A stretch of 64,000 nucleotides of DNA from Vibrio sp. AND4 (lineage in GTDB: Bacteria > Pseudomonadota > Gammaproteobacteria > Enterobacterales > Vibrionaceae). Location of the stretch: positions 62,001 to 126,000 of the forward strand of contig NZ_ABGR01000002.1 of assembly GCF_000171815.1 (NCBI RefSeq). The letters run 5' to 3'. The translations under genes were made by a program, and so were the position numbers. The notes below the pieces were generated by a model, which saw only the letters and a program-made list of their open reading frames with translations, was not told the origin of the DNA and made no database searches. Positions 44,703 to 53,284 of the stretch are shown here, piece by piece. How positions within the stretch are numbered: position 1 is the first letter of the stretch; each line of letters starts with the position of its first letter.

Positions 44703-45437
44703 GTGACTTCTCAAAATAATATTGAAGACCAAGACGAAGTAGTTGTCATTGAGGAGCGCGATAAGCGTACCCACATTTACATAGCAATTGCGGCCGCGTT
44801 AGGGGTGGCATTTGGTGGATTGGCAGGTTCGGCGATCACGGCAAGTAAGTGGGAGTCCACTTACCAAGTGCTTGAAGAAAAGTATCAAGATCTCGCGCAA
44901 GATAAAACCGATCTGATCTCCCAAGTGAAAACACGCGAAGCTGCCATCGATAAAGAGATTGACGCAAAGGTTGTCACCTTGTTGGCCGAGAAAGAAGATG
45001 CGCATAAAGAGCAGTTAAAAGCGCTTCAAGAACAACTGACAGAAGTGGAAAAAGTGAATCTTTCGCTTGAGTCTGAAGTAAAAACGCAGAAAGCAAGGTT
45101 AAACACAACCAAGAATCAGAACGACAAACTCAACCGTCAAGCAGGCATGCAAGCGACTATGTTTGAGCGTTCGCGAGAGGTGTTTCGTAAAGAGATACAA
45201 ATATCACAAGATCTTGAGTCACTTGAGAAAGAACGACAATCTTTGTTGCCGAAGATTGAGAAACTCAAGAAAGAGTGCGATGTTTTCTTGGAAGGAAAAT
45301 CTTGGGATGTGAAGTCGGACGCGTGCGATAAACACGATGAGGCGAATTCACGCCTGAGCCAAATCGATCAACTGATTGAAGTCAACAAAATGGACTTGAA
45401 ACAGATCAAAGACATTACCGAAGACATGGGCTTGTAG
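44703..45437 (+). CDS. Membrane-anchored coiled-coil protein
   Basis: A 244-aa protein with a cytoplasmic acidic N-terminus (residues 1-22), one transmembrane helix (IYIAIAAALGVAFGGLAGSAI, ~25-45) and a long heptad-repeat coiled coil from about 50 to 190, rich in Glu, Lys and Gln. Two Cys lie near the C-terminus (KKECDVFLEG and KSDACDKHD). No catalytic motif is seen; a structural or scaffolding role is plausible. The start is GTG, with GGAG about ten bases upstream. It follows the 52-aa protein gene and is closed by a terminator. Confidence 0.75.
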   Translation: MTSQNNIEDQDEVVVIEERDKRTHIYIAIAAALGVAFGGLAGSAITASKWESTYQVLEEKYQDLAQDKTDLISQVKTREAAIDKEIDAKVVTLLAEKEDAHKEQLKALQEQLTEVEKVNLSLESEVKTQKARLNTTKNQNDKLNRQAGMQATMFERSREVFRKEIQISQDLESLEKERQSLLPKIEKLKKECDVFLEGKSWDVKSDACDKHDEANSRLSQIDQLIEVNKMDLKQIKDITEDMGL

Positions 45438-45482
45438 CTCTAAGACTGCGACAACCACCGTTTTTCGCGATGAAGAAACAAC

Positions 45483-45510
45483 AAAGGAGCTTAATGAGCT
45501 CCTTTTTTAT
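45483..45510 (+). terminator. Terminator after the coiled-coil gene
   Basis: AAAGGAGCT (45483-45491) pairs with AGCTCCTTT (45497-45505), followed by T residues. Confidence 0.88.
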
Positions 45511-45542
45511 AGGCAATTTTTCGTCCAGTCTAACGGCTAGAA

Positions 45543-45926
45543 TCAGATACGTGAGGCATCGTAACCGGAAGCTAAGAGTAGTTCACGCTCGTGTTTAATT
45601 AATTGAGCACGGTCTTCAATCAGTTCGTTTAACGCTTGAGAGGGCTTACCAGCTAGTACTTTAAACGTCTCAAACGACTCTGCGCCGTCGATTTCAACGA
45701 ACATGTTACTGATTACGTTGCGCGCTTCACAAGAGTTCCCCTTGGTGGTGAAGTATTCCACTTTCTTTGCTGCCGATTTCATTTCAGATAGCAGCTCTAA
45801 CGGGCTACTTTCTTTTGCCACAGCCATGTAGTTATCAAGTACACGCTTCGCATACAACAATTCTTTTAGTGGGATATCACGGCCACTTACAATCAGCGAT
45901 TCATTAAGGATCATACTTGAGCTCAT
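45543..45926 (-). CDS. Hypothetical cytoplasmic protein
   Basis: A 127-aa helical protein with no signal or membrane segment. Motifs are limited to a charged C-terminal helix (LIEDRAQLIKHERELLLASG) and a single Cys (KGNSCEAR). I do not recognise the family. The start is the second ATG of a pair (MSSSMILNE), with AAGGA seven bases upstream; the first ATG is one base from that site. It is convergent with the coiled-coil gene and followed at a distance by the LTA-synthase-like gene, which has its own terminator between them. Confidence 0.6.
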   Translation of the reverse strand: MSSSMILNESLIVSGRDIPLKELLYAKRVLDNYMAVAKESSPLELLSEMKSAAKKVEYFTTKGNSCEARNVISNMFVEIDGAESFETFKVLAGKPSQALNELIEDRAQLIKHERELLLASGYDASRI

Positions 45927-46036
45927 TGGCATTCCTTTTTTATCAACAATTAAACATCTTCGGCATCTGCTTGAGTCTAATTTATTGCAGACTGAATGGG
46001 AATGCTTAAAAGCTACATAATTAAACAAGCTTCGAG

Positions 46037-46064
46037 ATAAAAAAGGAGCGCGTTATGCGCTCCT
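46037..46064 (-). terminator. Terminator of the LTA-synthase-like gene
   Basis: AGGAGCGC (46044-46051) pairs with GCGCTCCT (46057-46064); on the minus strand a T6 tract follows. Confidence 0.88.
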
Positions 46065-46082
46065 CATGTTTATCTACTTTAT

Positions 46083-48020
46083 TTACTTTATCGCTTTGGA
46101 AGAATACCAATTGTTTTGATAAGCCTTGGAACCAAATAGGGCGTTCGCTTTTGCGCGTTCAATCACAGTTTGCTCAACTTCTATTGGTTTCATGGTTTGT
46201 GTATCAAAGTCGTATTGCATTGTAGATACCTTTTCACCCGGAGAGAATACAACAAGGTTATCTCTTGTTAAGTAACCAAAGTTTTTGTCGTATTGCATCA
46301 TAGCCCGCTCATCTTCACGCGCGAGAGGTTTGGTCAGGTCGCGACCAATCATAGGTGATGTCGCATCAACACCAATCAGTGACAGCAGTGTAGGTGGCAT
46401 GTCTAAGTTATTGGCAATACGGTCATCCTTACGAGGTTCAACACCGTCGCCAATGATCAATGCCGGAATATGGAAGTGTTTTACAGGCACTAGGTTTGCG
46501 CCAGAAACGCGAGCATCGTGGTCTGCAATGACGATGAAAATTGTATCATCCCAGTAAGACGACGCCTTTGCTTTTTCAAAGAAGGTACCAATCGCATAAT
46601 CTGAATATTTAACCGCGTTATTACGGGTCATAAATTCAGAATCATATGGTTCGATCTTGCCTTCTGGGTATTCGTAAGGGCTGTGGTTGCTTGAAGTAAA
46701 CACTAAACTGAAGAATGGCTTATCTGTTTTAGATAAACGCTCGAACTCTCGGTCTGCTTTGGTGTAGAGATCTTCATCACTGACGCCCCAAGAGCCCACA
46801 AATTCTGGTTTATCGTAGTCTTTCTCTTCAACAATTTGGTCAAAGCCGTTACCAAAGAAGAAGCTCTTCATGTTATCGAAATTGGCTTCGCCACCATAAA
46901 TGAATTCAGTATGGTAGTTGTTCGCTTTCAAAAGCTCTGCAATCGTAAAGAAGTTGGTTTGGCTTTTACTCAATTTCACTACGGCGCGAGAAGGCGATGG
47001 TGGAAAGCCAGTGGTTACCGCCTCGATACCGCGAACAGAGCGTGTACCAGTTGCGTACATTTGGGTAAATTGCCAGCCCTCATCCATTAACTTATCAAGG
47101 TTCGGGGTTAGAGGAAGGCCACCCATTGAGCCAACAAACTGCGCCCCTAAGCTTTCTTGTAGCAAGATAACCAAGTTCTTTGGCTTACCCTGGTAGGTGG
47201 CTTTGTTCGTGTTCATCGTTGGCAGAATAGATGGATCAAAATCTGACTTCGTAGAAGACGAACGAACAAGTTCTAGCATCTTCTGATTGTCCATTTTGCC
47301 ATAGAACTGCTCAGCATTTTTCTCAGATTTCATGTTGTTTACAGCGAACAGCAATGAATAAGAGGAATTGAGTGCTAAGTCATTGAGAAGAGGATCGTTA
47401 CAAAATGCCACCATTGCTGGGTTAAGTGGACGGTGACCTAATGAAGAGCGTGCGCCACCCACACCGATCAATACAACTAATACGGCAATTAATGGACGCC
47501 ATTTCCAGCTCACTTGTTGAGCATTATCCGTCAGTTTCTTACTCCATTTCCAACCAAAGAAAAGTGTAATAACCGTGCCCATAGTGCCAATGAATAGCTC
47601 TAGTTTGTAACCTGTCCAAAGCATACTGAACACTTCTTTTGGGTAAATTAGGTATTCGACAAATAAGCGGTTAGGACGGAGATCATATTCTTGAATAAAT
47701 GGAGCGGTAGCCAGCTCCATGTAGACCAATATCCACAGGCCAGCGACCATCCAGCAGCGTAGCACCCATTTCCAGCCTCTTCCTATTTTGCCTTGCACAG
47801 GCAATAGAGCGGAGAGTAATCCTGGAAGGATGAATAACCAACAGATTGTTGCGAAGTCTACGCGAAGACCTTGGCCTAATATATAGATAAGGTCGTCAAA
47901 AGATTCGATCCGGTCAGAGAGCCAAACGGCCAGTAAAATTCGTGAGACAGAGAGAAAAGCGAGCGAAAATAGCGCAAATACAGCAATAGGCTGCAAAGGC
48001 CCAAAGGCGGGCTTCTTCAT
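46083..48020 (-). CDS. LTA synthase-family phosphoethanolamine/phosphoglycerol transferase-like protein
   Basis: A 645-aa inner-membrane protein. The first ~220 residues hold about five transmembrane helices; the rest is a periplasmic alkaline-phosphatase/sulfatase-fold domain. Visible motifs are NLVILLQESLGAQFVGSMGG (first metal aspect), YATGTRSVRGIEAVTTGFPP (nucleophile threonine region) and IVIADHDARVSG (metal ligands). In Gram-negative bacteria such proteins (MdoB, OpgB and related) move phosphoglycerol or phosphoethanolamine onto periplasmic glucans or envelope glycans; the acceptor here is unknown. The gene is monocistronic. Confidence 0.85.
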   Translation of the reverse strand: MKKPAFGPLQPIAVFALFSLAFLSVSRILLAVWLSDRIESFDDLIYILGQGLRVDFATICWLFILPGLLSALLPVQGKIGRGWKWVLRCWMVAGLWILVYMELATAPFIQEYDLRPNRLFVEYLIYPKEVFSMLWTGYKLELFIGTMGTVITLFFGWKWSKKLTDNAQQVSWKWRPLIAVLVVLIGVGGARSSLGHRPLNPAMVAFCNDPLLNDLALNSSYSLLFAVNNMKSEKNAEQFYGKMDNQKMLELVRSSSTKSDFDPSILPTMNTNKATYQGKPKNLVILLQESLGAQFVGSMGGLPLTPNLDKLMDEGWQFTQMYATGTRSVRGIEAVTTGFPPSPSRAVVKLSKSQTNFFTIAELLKANNYHTEFIYGGEANFDNMKSFFFGNGFDQIVEEKDYDKPEFVGSWGVSDEDLYTKADREFERLSKTDKPFFSLVFTSSNHSPYEYPEGKIEPYDSEFMTRNNAVKYSDYAIGTFFEKAKASSYWDDTIFIVIADHDARVSGANLVPVKHFHIPALIIGDGVEPRKDDRIANNLDMPPTLLSLIGVDATSPMIGRDLTKPLAREDERAMMQYDKNFGYLTRDNLVVFSPGEKVSTMQYDFDTQTMKPIEVEQTVIERAKANALFGSKAYQNNWYSSKAIK

Positions 48021-48315
48021 AAATATTTCCTAATGTATTGATGTGTAGGAGCTTACGTGGTGTTTCTATCAAAGAAAGCGTGAAGCAAACGTGAAATATA
48101 AGGTGTATTTCCTAGTTTAAATGTAACGCTTGGTATGAGTATGTATGGTTGCGTCGCATTTTGGCATTTTTATAGCAGTCTCATTTGCAACCATGGCTAT
48201 GAGCTCTCACTTTGTCGTGTTATTCCGTTGATTGTTTAATCCGGTCTGTTTAGATAATAGCGGACCAGTTTAGAGGCTGCCGATTTTACCTGCGCCCTAC
48301 ATAGAAGTCGTCAAA

Positions 48316-48371
48316 ATACCTCAATACCTCAATACCTCAATACCTCAATACCTCAATACCTCAATACCTCA
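48316..48371. repeat. Seven tandem copies of an 8-bp unit
   Basis: ATACCTCA is repeated seven times without error over 56 bases, in a non-coding region 400 bases before the S8 protease start. It is not inside any reading frame with supporting evidence. Slipped-strand variation in copy number would be expected. The rest of the 48021-48772 gap holds AT-rich sequence and a candidate LuxR site. Confidence 0.95.
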
Positions 48372-48605
48372 ATTTTATTCAAATCAGAATAATACTGGCG
48401 AGCAGATACATTTTGCTGTCTTAAAAAACAGTAAGAGAAATTTGATCGCCTGAAAAAAGCATAGAAAAAAATCAAAATGAGACGATGTCTAACACCCAAA
48501 AAGCCCGGTGTTTAGAATTATTTTATTTTAGGGACTTTGCTCTAATCCTTGGTGATAATTTACATTTCAATTGCAAGAAAGCTTTGGTATCACTCGAGCT
48601 TTTCA

Positions 48606-48627
48606 TTATAAGAATAATTATCAATAC
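48606..48627. promoter_or_regulatory. Weak candidate LuxR/HapR-type site
   Basis: The right half TTATCAATA is identical to the quorum-sensing LuxR/HapR consensus, while the left half matches only partly (about 15 of 22 positions overall). It is about 145 bases before the S8 protease start. Protease genes are known LuxR/HapR targets in vibrios, which is why it is listed. Confidence 0.3.
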
Positions 48628-48772
48628 GCATGTGGTCACATATTGCCTAGGTTGAATTATGTAACGTCACTGCAGCACGTATTGAGCGTATTACGCTGGT
48701 TGTCGATGTTTTCGTGTTGACAGTTTGGTATTAGGGAAAATCCTACAACATTATGATTTAAAGGGATATTTT

Positions 48773-50365
48773 ATGTTAAAGAATCTAATTACTTGTTGTG
48801 TGACCTCGGTAATCTGTATTCATTCAGCTTCCATTTACTCTCAAACAATTACACTGCCGGGTGAGACTAATTCGCAACAATCGCTAGCTACCTTGATGCT
48901 TGCTCCAGATGAGGTCGCCATTACTGACCGATATATTGTGGTCTTTAAACAACCACAAATGTTACCGAGCGATTCTTCTGATTCTCAGCAGTCCACGCAG
49001 CAATCCGTTGAAACAATGTCTAGTTTGTATTCGGTACAGGCTGAAACCGTGTTTGATCAATCCATCAGCGGCTTTGTTGCAACATTAAATACGAACCAGC
49101 TGGAGCAACTACGCACAGACCCTAGAGTGGACTATATCGAACAAGATAAAATGCTAACGCTCGACCCCATCACCTCGATAGAAGCGAATCAAAGCAATGC
49201 GATATGGGGGCTTGACCGCATAGATCAACGCAGTTTGCCACTTGATCGAAATTACAATGCCAATTTTGATGGAACTGGTGTAACGGCTTACGTCATCGAT
49301 ACTGGCGTGAATAACGCGCACGCCGAGTTTGGTGGACGATCAGTTTCTGGCTATGATTTTGTCGACAATGATTCAGATTCCAATGATTGTAATGGTCATG
49401 GTACGCACGTTGCAGGCACCATTGGCGGTAGTCAGTATGGCGTGGCAAAGAACGTTAATATTGTTGGTGTAAGAGTGCTTAGTTGCTCAGGCTCTGGCTC
49501 GACATCCGGCGTAATTGCTGGGGTCGATTGGGTGGCTGCCAATGCCTCTGGGCCATCTGTTGCTAATATGAGCTTAGGAGGGGGACAATCCGCGGCATTG
49601 GATCGAGCCGTACAAAGTGCCATTCAATCAGGGGTCAGCTTTCTGCTCGCAGCCGGAAACTCCAATGCGGATGCTTGTAATTATTCACCAGCGCGCGTGC
49701 CCTCTGGCGTGACGGTTGGCTCGACGACAAGCTCAGACTCCCGTTCAAATTTCTCAAACTGGGGGAGTTGCGTAGACGTATTTGCACCGGGTTCGGAAAT
49801 CAAATCCGCTTGGTATGACGGCGGCTATAAAACCATTAGTGGCACGTCCATGGCAACGCCACATGTGGCGGGTGTTGCAGCACTGTATCTTCAAGAAAAC
49901 AGTGCCTTGTCACCAAGCCAGTTAGGAGCATTGATTTCTGAACGAGCGACCAGTGGAAAAGTGACCGACACACGAGGAAGTGTCAACAAATTGCTATACA
50001 GCCTGACGGACTCAGATTGTGGCCAAGACTGTGGTGGTACAGATCCGACGCCGGATCCCGAAGGTAAACTAACTTCTGGTAAGCCAGTGAGTGATTTGAC
50101 CGCGTCAAAAGGTGAGATGACCTATTTCTACGTAGACTTAGAAAAAGATCAACGCCTAACCGTTCAGACGATTGGCGGAAATGGCGATGCGGATCTTTAC
50201 GTACGCTTTGGTGCGAAGCCAACACTCTACAGTTGGGATTGTCGCCCTTATAAGTACGGGAACAGTGAAACATGTATTGTAACTGCTCCCCAAAGCGGCC
50301 GATACCACATCATGGTTCACGCGTACTCCAGCTATAGCGGCATGTCAATTCAAGCGAATTACTAA
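48773..50365 (+). CDS. Secreted subtilisin-family serine protease with PPC domain
   Basis: A 530-aa preproprotease. A signal peptide (ending near SIYSQ) is followed by an I9-type inhibitory propeptide (~residues 40-130) and the S8 catalytic domain with Asp176 (AYVIDTGVNN), His209 (NGHGTHVAG) and Ser359 (SGTSMATPHVAG). Cys residues suggest disulfides. A Gly/Pro/Asp-rich linker (GTDPTPDPEG) joins a C-terminal PPC domain (GNGDADLYVRFG ... DCRPYKYG). This is the layout of Vibrio extracellular alkaline serine proteases. AAAGGG lies seven bases before the ATG. A tandem repeat and a candidate LuxR site lie upstream. The next gene encodes a second protease with a related PPC tail. Confidence 0.93.
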   Translation: MLKNLITCCVTSVICIHSASIYSQTITLPGETNSQQSLATLMLAPDEVAITDRYIVVFKQPQMLPSDSSDSQQSTQQSVETMSSLYSVQAETVFDQSISGFVATLNTNQLEQLRTDPRVDYIEQDKMLTLDPITSIEANQSNAIWGLDRIDQRSLPLDRNYNANFDGTGVTAYVIDTGVNNAHAEFGGRSVSGYDFVDNDSDSNDCNGHGTHVAGTIGGSQYGVAKNVNIVGVRVLSCSGSGSTSGVIAGVDWVAANASGPSVANMSLGGGQSAALDRAVQSAIQSGVSFLLAAGNSNADACNYSPARVPSGVTVGSTTSSDSRSNFSNWGSCVDVFAPGSEIKSAWYDGGYKTISGTSMATPHVAGVAALYLQENSALSPSQLGALISERATSGKVTDTRGSVNKLLYSLTDSDCGQDCGGTDPTPDPEGKLTSGKPVSDLTASKGEMTYFYVDLEKDQRLTVQTIGGNGDADLYVRFGAKPTLYSWDCRPYKYGNSETCIVTAPQSGRYHIMVHAYSSYSGMSIQANY

Positions 50366-50537
50366 CTTTCATCTTCAAGCCCACTTTCGGGTGGGCTAAA
50401 TCCTCAATAATTCTGAGTTTCTGGTTTCCTACGAGTTTATTTAGTTTCCCTTAAGCGAATGCATGTCATTGAGTGAAAACTTTGATAAGAAGCCATGAAG
50501 ACGGCTCAGATACACACTTCTGAAAGAGACAATTATC

Positions 50538-51995
50538 ATGAATATACCAAGAGTGCAGGCCGTGCTGCTCTTAGTGACGTGGCTGTTTTCTTCGTTTGCC
50601 ACTTCGCAAGAAAAACGAATTCAAGTGGCGGAAAAAGTTGAGCATGTTTATGCATTTACCCACATGGAAACGAACCAAGAGCGGGTCAAATATCGACTCC
50701 ATCATCCTGGAGCGAGTTTCATAAAAGTCCACTTTGGACAATTTCATCTCGGTGTTGGTGATTCAGTCACATTGCGTTCTGATAGCTCTGCAGAGACGGT
50801 GACCTACCGCGAGAGTGATAACAATGGCAATGATGCGGTTTTCGCTCGCTCCATTTTTGGTGACGCTGTCACTGTTGAGTGGCATCGTGTTTCTCAACAA
50901 GGCAGTCTGGCGATTGATTACTACACAGCGGGTTACAGCGAGGATGAACTACAGCAAGTGGATACGAATTCGACTTGTGGTGTAAACGAGCGACGTGATG
51001 CTGCGTGTTGGGAAGAAAGTCATCCGACAGAATTTGGCTGGAGCCATGCGGTCGCACGATTGCTCATTGATGGTCGCAGCCTTTGTACTGCTTGGCGAGT
51101 TGGGCCAGACAATCATTTGATGACCAATAACCACTGCGTTTCGACCGCGGGGGAACTACGCAATACTGAAGTGTGGTTCAACTACCAGCGCATGACTTGC
51201 AATGGCAGCTTAGATGATGTGGTAAAAGTCATGGGGAATGAGCTCATTAAGACCGACTACACGCTTGATTACTCGCTGTTTAGCGTGGCTAACTTCGAGG
51301 CCATTGTTCAATTTGGTTATTTAGGGTTGACGGATGCTCTACCAATTTACGGCTCAGGCATTTACATTCCTCAGCACGGCGCAGGGAATCCAAAAGAAAT
51401 AGCAGTAGAAAGCGACAAAAATGGCTCAGGCTTGTGCCAGATTGACATCGCGAGCGCAAACGGTCGAAGTGCTGGAACCGACACCGGGTACTTCTGTGAC
51501 ACAATTGGCGGATCCTCCGGCTCACCCGTTCTTTTGTCGGACAGCCATCAGGTTGTCGCACTGCATCATTACGGTGGTTGTGAAAACCAGGGGGTGAAGA
51601 TGGAGCGAATTTGGCCACAAATTGCCCCTGTTTTTGGAGGTCAGCTGCCACAGGGCAAAATGGGCAAGCAGCCCCCCACGTCAGAATATCCAACGGTATC
51701 CATTGGCGATGAGTTAATTGATTTACAGCAGAATAAAAATGGCCAACTGGTTTTTGTTTTGCCAGCCTCAGAGAGAACACAAGAAGTTGTGGTGTCGATG
51801 TCTGGCGGGACAGGGGATGCGGATTTGTACACACTTTCCGGAGGTCGACCGGATAAATCAAGGTACGATTGTCGTCCATACCGTTCTGATAGTAACGAGA
51901 ACTGTGAAGCAAGAATGGAGTCGCAAGATCTTTACATTTTGATCAGTGCTTATTCGGCATTTTCTGGTGTTAAACTGCGCGTGAATGCAAAGTAA
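50538..51995 (+). CDS. Secreted trypsin-like (S1) serine protease with PPC domain
   Basis: A 485-aa secreted protease. Residues 1-22 are a signal peptide. An N-terminal beta domain of about 120 residues (VEHVYAFTHMETNQ ... AIDYYTAGY) resembles the N-terminal part of lysyl-endopeptidase-like proteases. The S1 triad is His199 (MTNNHCVS), Asp244 (TLDYSLFSV) and Ser327 (GGSSGSPVL). Many Cys residues suggest disulfides. The C-terminal PPC domain (GTGDADLYTLSGG ... YDCRPYRSD) is homologous to that of the preceding S8 protease. Specificity for Lys or Arg is likely but not proven. A terminator follows. Confidence 0.9.
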   Translation: MNIPRVQAVLLLVTWLFSSFATSQEKRIQVAEKVEHVYAFTHMETNQERVKYRLHHPGASFIKVHFGQFHLGVGDSVTLRSDSSAETVTYRESDNNGNDAVFARSIFGDAVTVEWHRVSQQGSLAIDYYTAGYSEDELQQVDTNSTCGVNERRDAACWEESHPTEFGWSHAVARLLIDGRSLCTAWRVGPDNHLMTNNHCVSTAGELRNTEVWFNYQRMTCNGSLDDVVKVMGNELIKTDYTLDYSLFSVANFEAIVQFGYLGLTDALPIYGSGIYIPQHGAGNPKEIAVESDKNGSGLCQIDIASANGRSAGTDTGYFCDTIGGSSGSPVLLSDSHQVVALHHYGGCENQGVKMERIWPQIAPVFGGQLPQGKMGKQPPTSEYPTVSIGDELIDLQQNKNGQLVFVLPASERTQEVVVSMSGGTGDADLYTLSGGRPDKSRYDCRPYRSDSNENCEARMESQDLYILISAYSAFSGVKLRVNAK

Positions 51996-52070
51996 TAAAG
52001 GCTAGGCAGATAAAACTTAATCCAAACCCTGACCATATCAGTTTTTATTGATGTTTTAGATGATTAATCC

Positions 52071-52102
52071 ATCAAGGGACTAACAGAGTCCCTTGATATT
52101 TT
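52071..52102 (+). terminator. Terminator after the S1 protease gene
   Basis: ATCAAGGGACT (52071-52081) pairs with AGTCCCTTGAT (52087-52097), an 11-bp stem, followed by ATTTT. Confidence 0.8.
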
Positions 52103-52602
52103 CCCCCACCTTAATTTATCTAAAGTGAATCACTCACCATAATCTGGTGTTAAATTTAGTGACGAACAAAAATACCGTAGTACATATTTTAGGCCAATCA
52201 CTCTAGCATGCGATTAATGCAAGTAATCTATTAATATAACTGTGTGAATTTTCTTCTCAGATGATTTATCAAGTTACATCTGTCATTAAAAATATGGTAA
52301 AGCATGATGTTTATTATATTTACTTTTTAAATCACTCTAATTAACTGGTGATTATTAGGTCATTTGTTATGCTCGTGTTAAAAGCTTATTGATAATTATT
52401 ATGGCTAAACGACTGAAAAATGGCATATAAATATCAAGGCTATCATTAATGGACTATGGCATGGCCTTAAGTCATTAATATATTAGGTATATAGATAACA
52501 GAATTAAGAAAAGCATTAGATGAAAATTAATGAAAATCTGAAGGTATCGTTAACTTTTCTTATTAACGGAGTTGTTAATTTATTTTTGAGTATAATTTTA
52601 TT
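52103..52602. other. AT-rich intergenic region
   Basis: About 500 bases of very AT-rich sequence upstream of a small secreted-protein gene. TTATTGATAA at 52386-52395 is a perfect left half of a LuxR/HapR site, but the right half is poor. No reading frame is supported. Confidence 0.4.
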
Positions 52603-52992
52603 ATGAATATTAAAGGATTTTCAATATTTACGATATTTTCATTACTTATGTCTGCGAGTGTGATCTCTGCTGAAGAGGGTAATCTATCCTATGACGATAA
52701 TACGGATAGCTGGGGCTACCCATTTGTAACGGTCGCTAATTCCACGCCATTTCACGTGTCGGGAAGAGTTGACTTTGCTGTTTGTTTACAAAGTACGTAT
52801 GTCGCAAACAGTTGGCAGAAGTGGACAGATGATGAAAGAGGTCTGTGTTTGGTGACTAAGGTCACCGCAACGGTCGCTACCGCTGACGGAAACATTAACG
52901 CCAAACCTTACATCTCCACTGGTACAACGTTCAGTCATTTTGCTGTTATCTACCGTGACGGAAACTACGAGGTGACGCGCGTTGCCAACTAA
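52603..52992 (+). CDS. Small secreted protein of unknown family
   Basis: A 129-aa protein with a signal peptide (MNIKGFSIFTIFSLLMSASVISA, cleaved before EEG) and a mature domain of about 106 residues rich in aromatic and polar residues, predicted beta. Two Cys (FAVCLQS and RGLCLVT) could pair. I do not recognise the family. The sequence upstream is unusually AT-rich and the ribosome site is weak, which may point to acquired DNA. A second small secreted-protein gene follows 35 bases later, so the two may be co-expressed. They lie downstream of two secreted proteases. Confidence 0.68.
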   Translation: MNIKGFSIFTIFSLLMSASVISAEEGNLSYDDNTDSWGYPFVTVANSTPFHVSGRVDFAVCLQSTYVANSWQKWTDDERGLCLVTKVTATVATADGNINAKPYISTGTTFSHFAVIYRDGNYEVTRVAN

Positions 52993-53027
52993 TTTCTTGC
53001 CAATTAAATTACGTGCTAGGAGAAACA

Positions 53028-53165
53028 ATGAAAACAATTTTATTTTTATCGCTGTGCGCCACCTGTATTTCTTACGCTGGCTCACAAAGCGGTTCATCAA
53101 TAGGTTACTTAATCAGCAAGTGCAAAGAGATACCTTCCCATGAGGTGTGTAAAATCAAGGGATAG
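53028..53165 (+). CDS. Very small secreted peptide (45 aa)
   Basis: A 45-residue peptide with a clear signal (MKTILFLSLCATCISYAGS) and a mature part of about 28 residues bearing two Cys (ISKCKEIPSHEVCKIKG). The ribosome site CTAGGAG lies six bases before the ATG. It follows the 129-aa secreted-protein gene by 35 bases and ends at a TAG. The combination of signal, Cys pair and ribosome site makes it a credible gene despite its size. Function unknown; a small disulfide peptide, possibly a bacteriocin or inhibitor, is one option. Confidence 0.55.
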   Translation: MKTILFLSLCATCISYAGSQSGSSIGYLISKCKEIPSHEVCKIKG

Positions 53166-53245
53166 CTTTATGGAAGAGTGGTGATTTAGTGAAAAGCGTC
53201 CTGTGCCTAGGATGTGCCATTGTCGCCTGACAAATAACGGAGGTG

Positions 53246-53269
53246 AAAGCCCACTTCGAAGTGGGCTTT
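53246..53269. terminator. Perfect palindrome terminator between convergent genes
   Basis: AAAGCCCACTTC and GAAGTGGGCTTT form a 12-bp perfect palindrome between the small secreted-peptide gene (+) and the 514-aa gene (-), with short A and T tracts on either side. Confidence 0.65.
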
Positions 53270-53284
53270 GCTCGTTTCAGACGA

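Noticed and set aside
48316..48371. A CRISPR array.
   Set aside because: The repeat unit is only 8 bp, with no spacers, and no cas genes are near.
50376..50398. Hairpin AGCCCAC/GTGGGCT after the S8 protease gene as a terminator.
   Set aside because: No T run follows the stem, so termination is doubtful and read-through to the S1 protease gene is possible.
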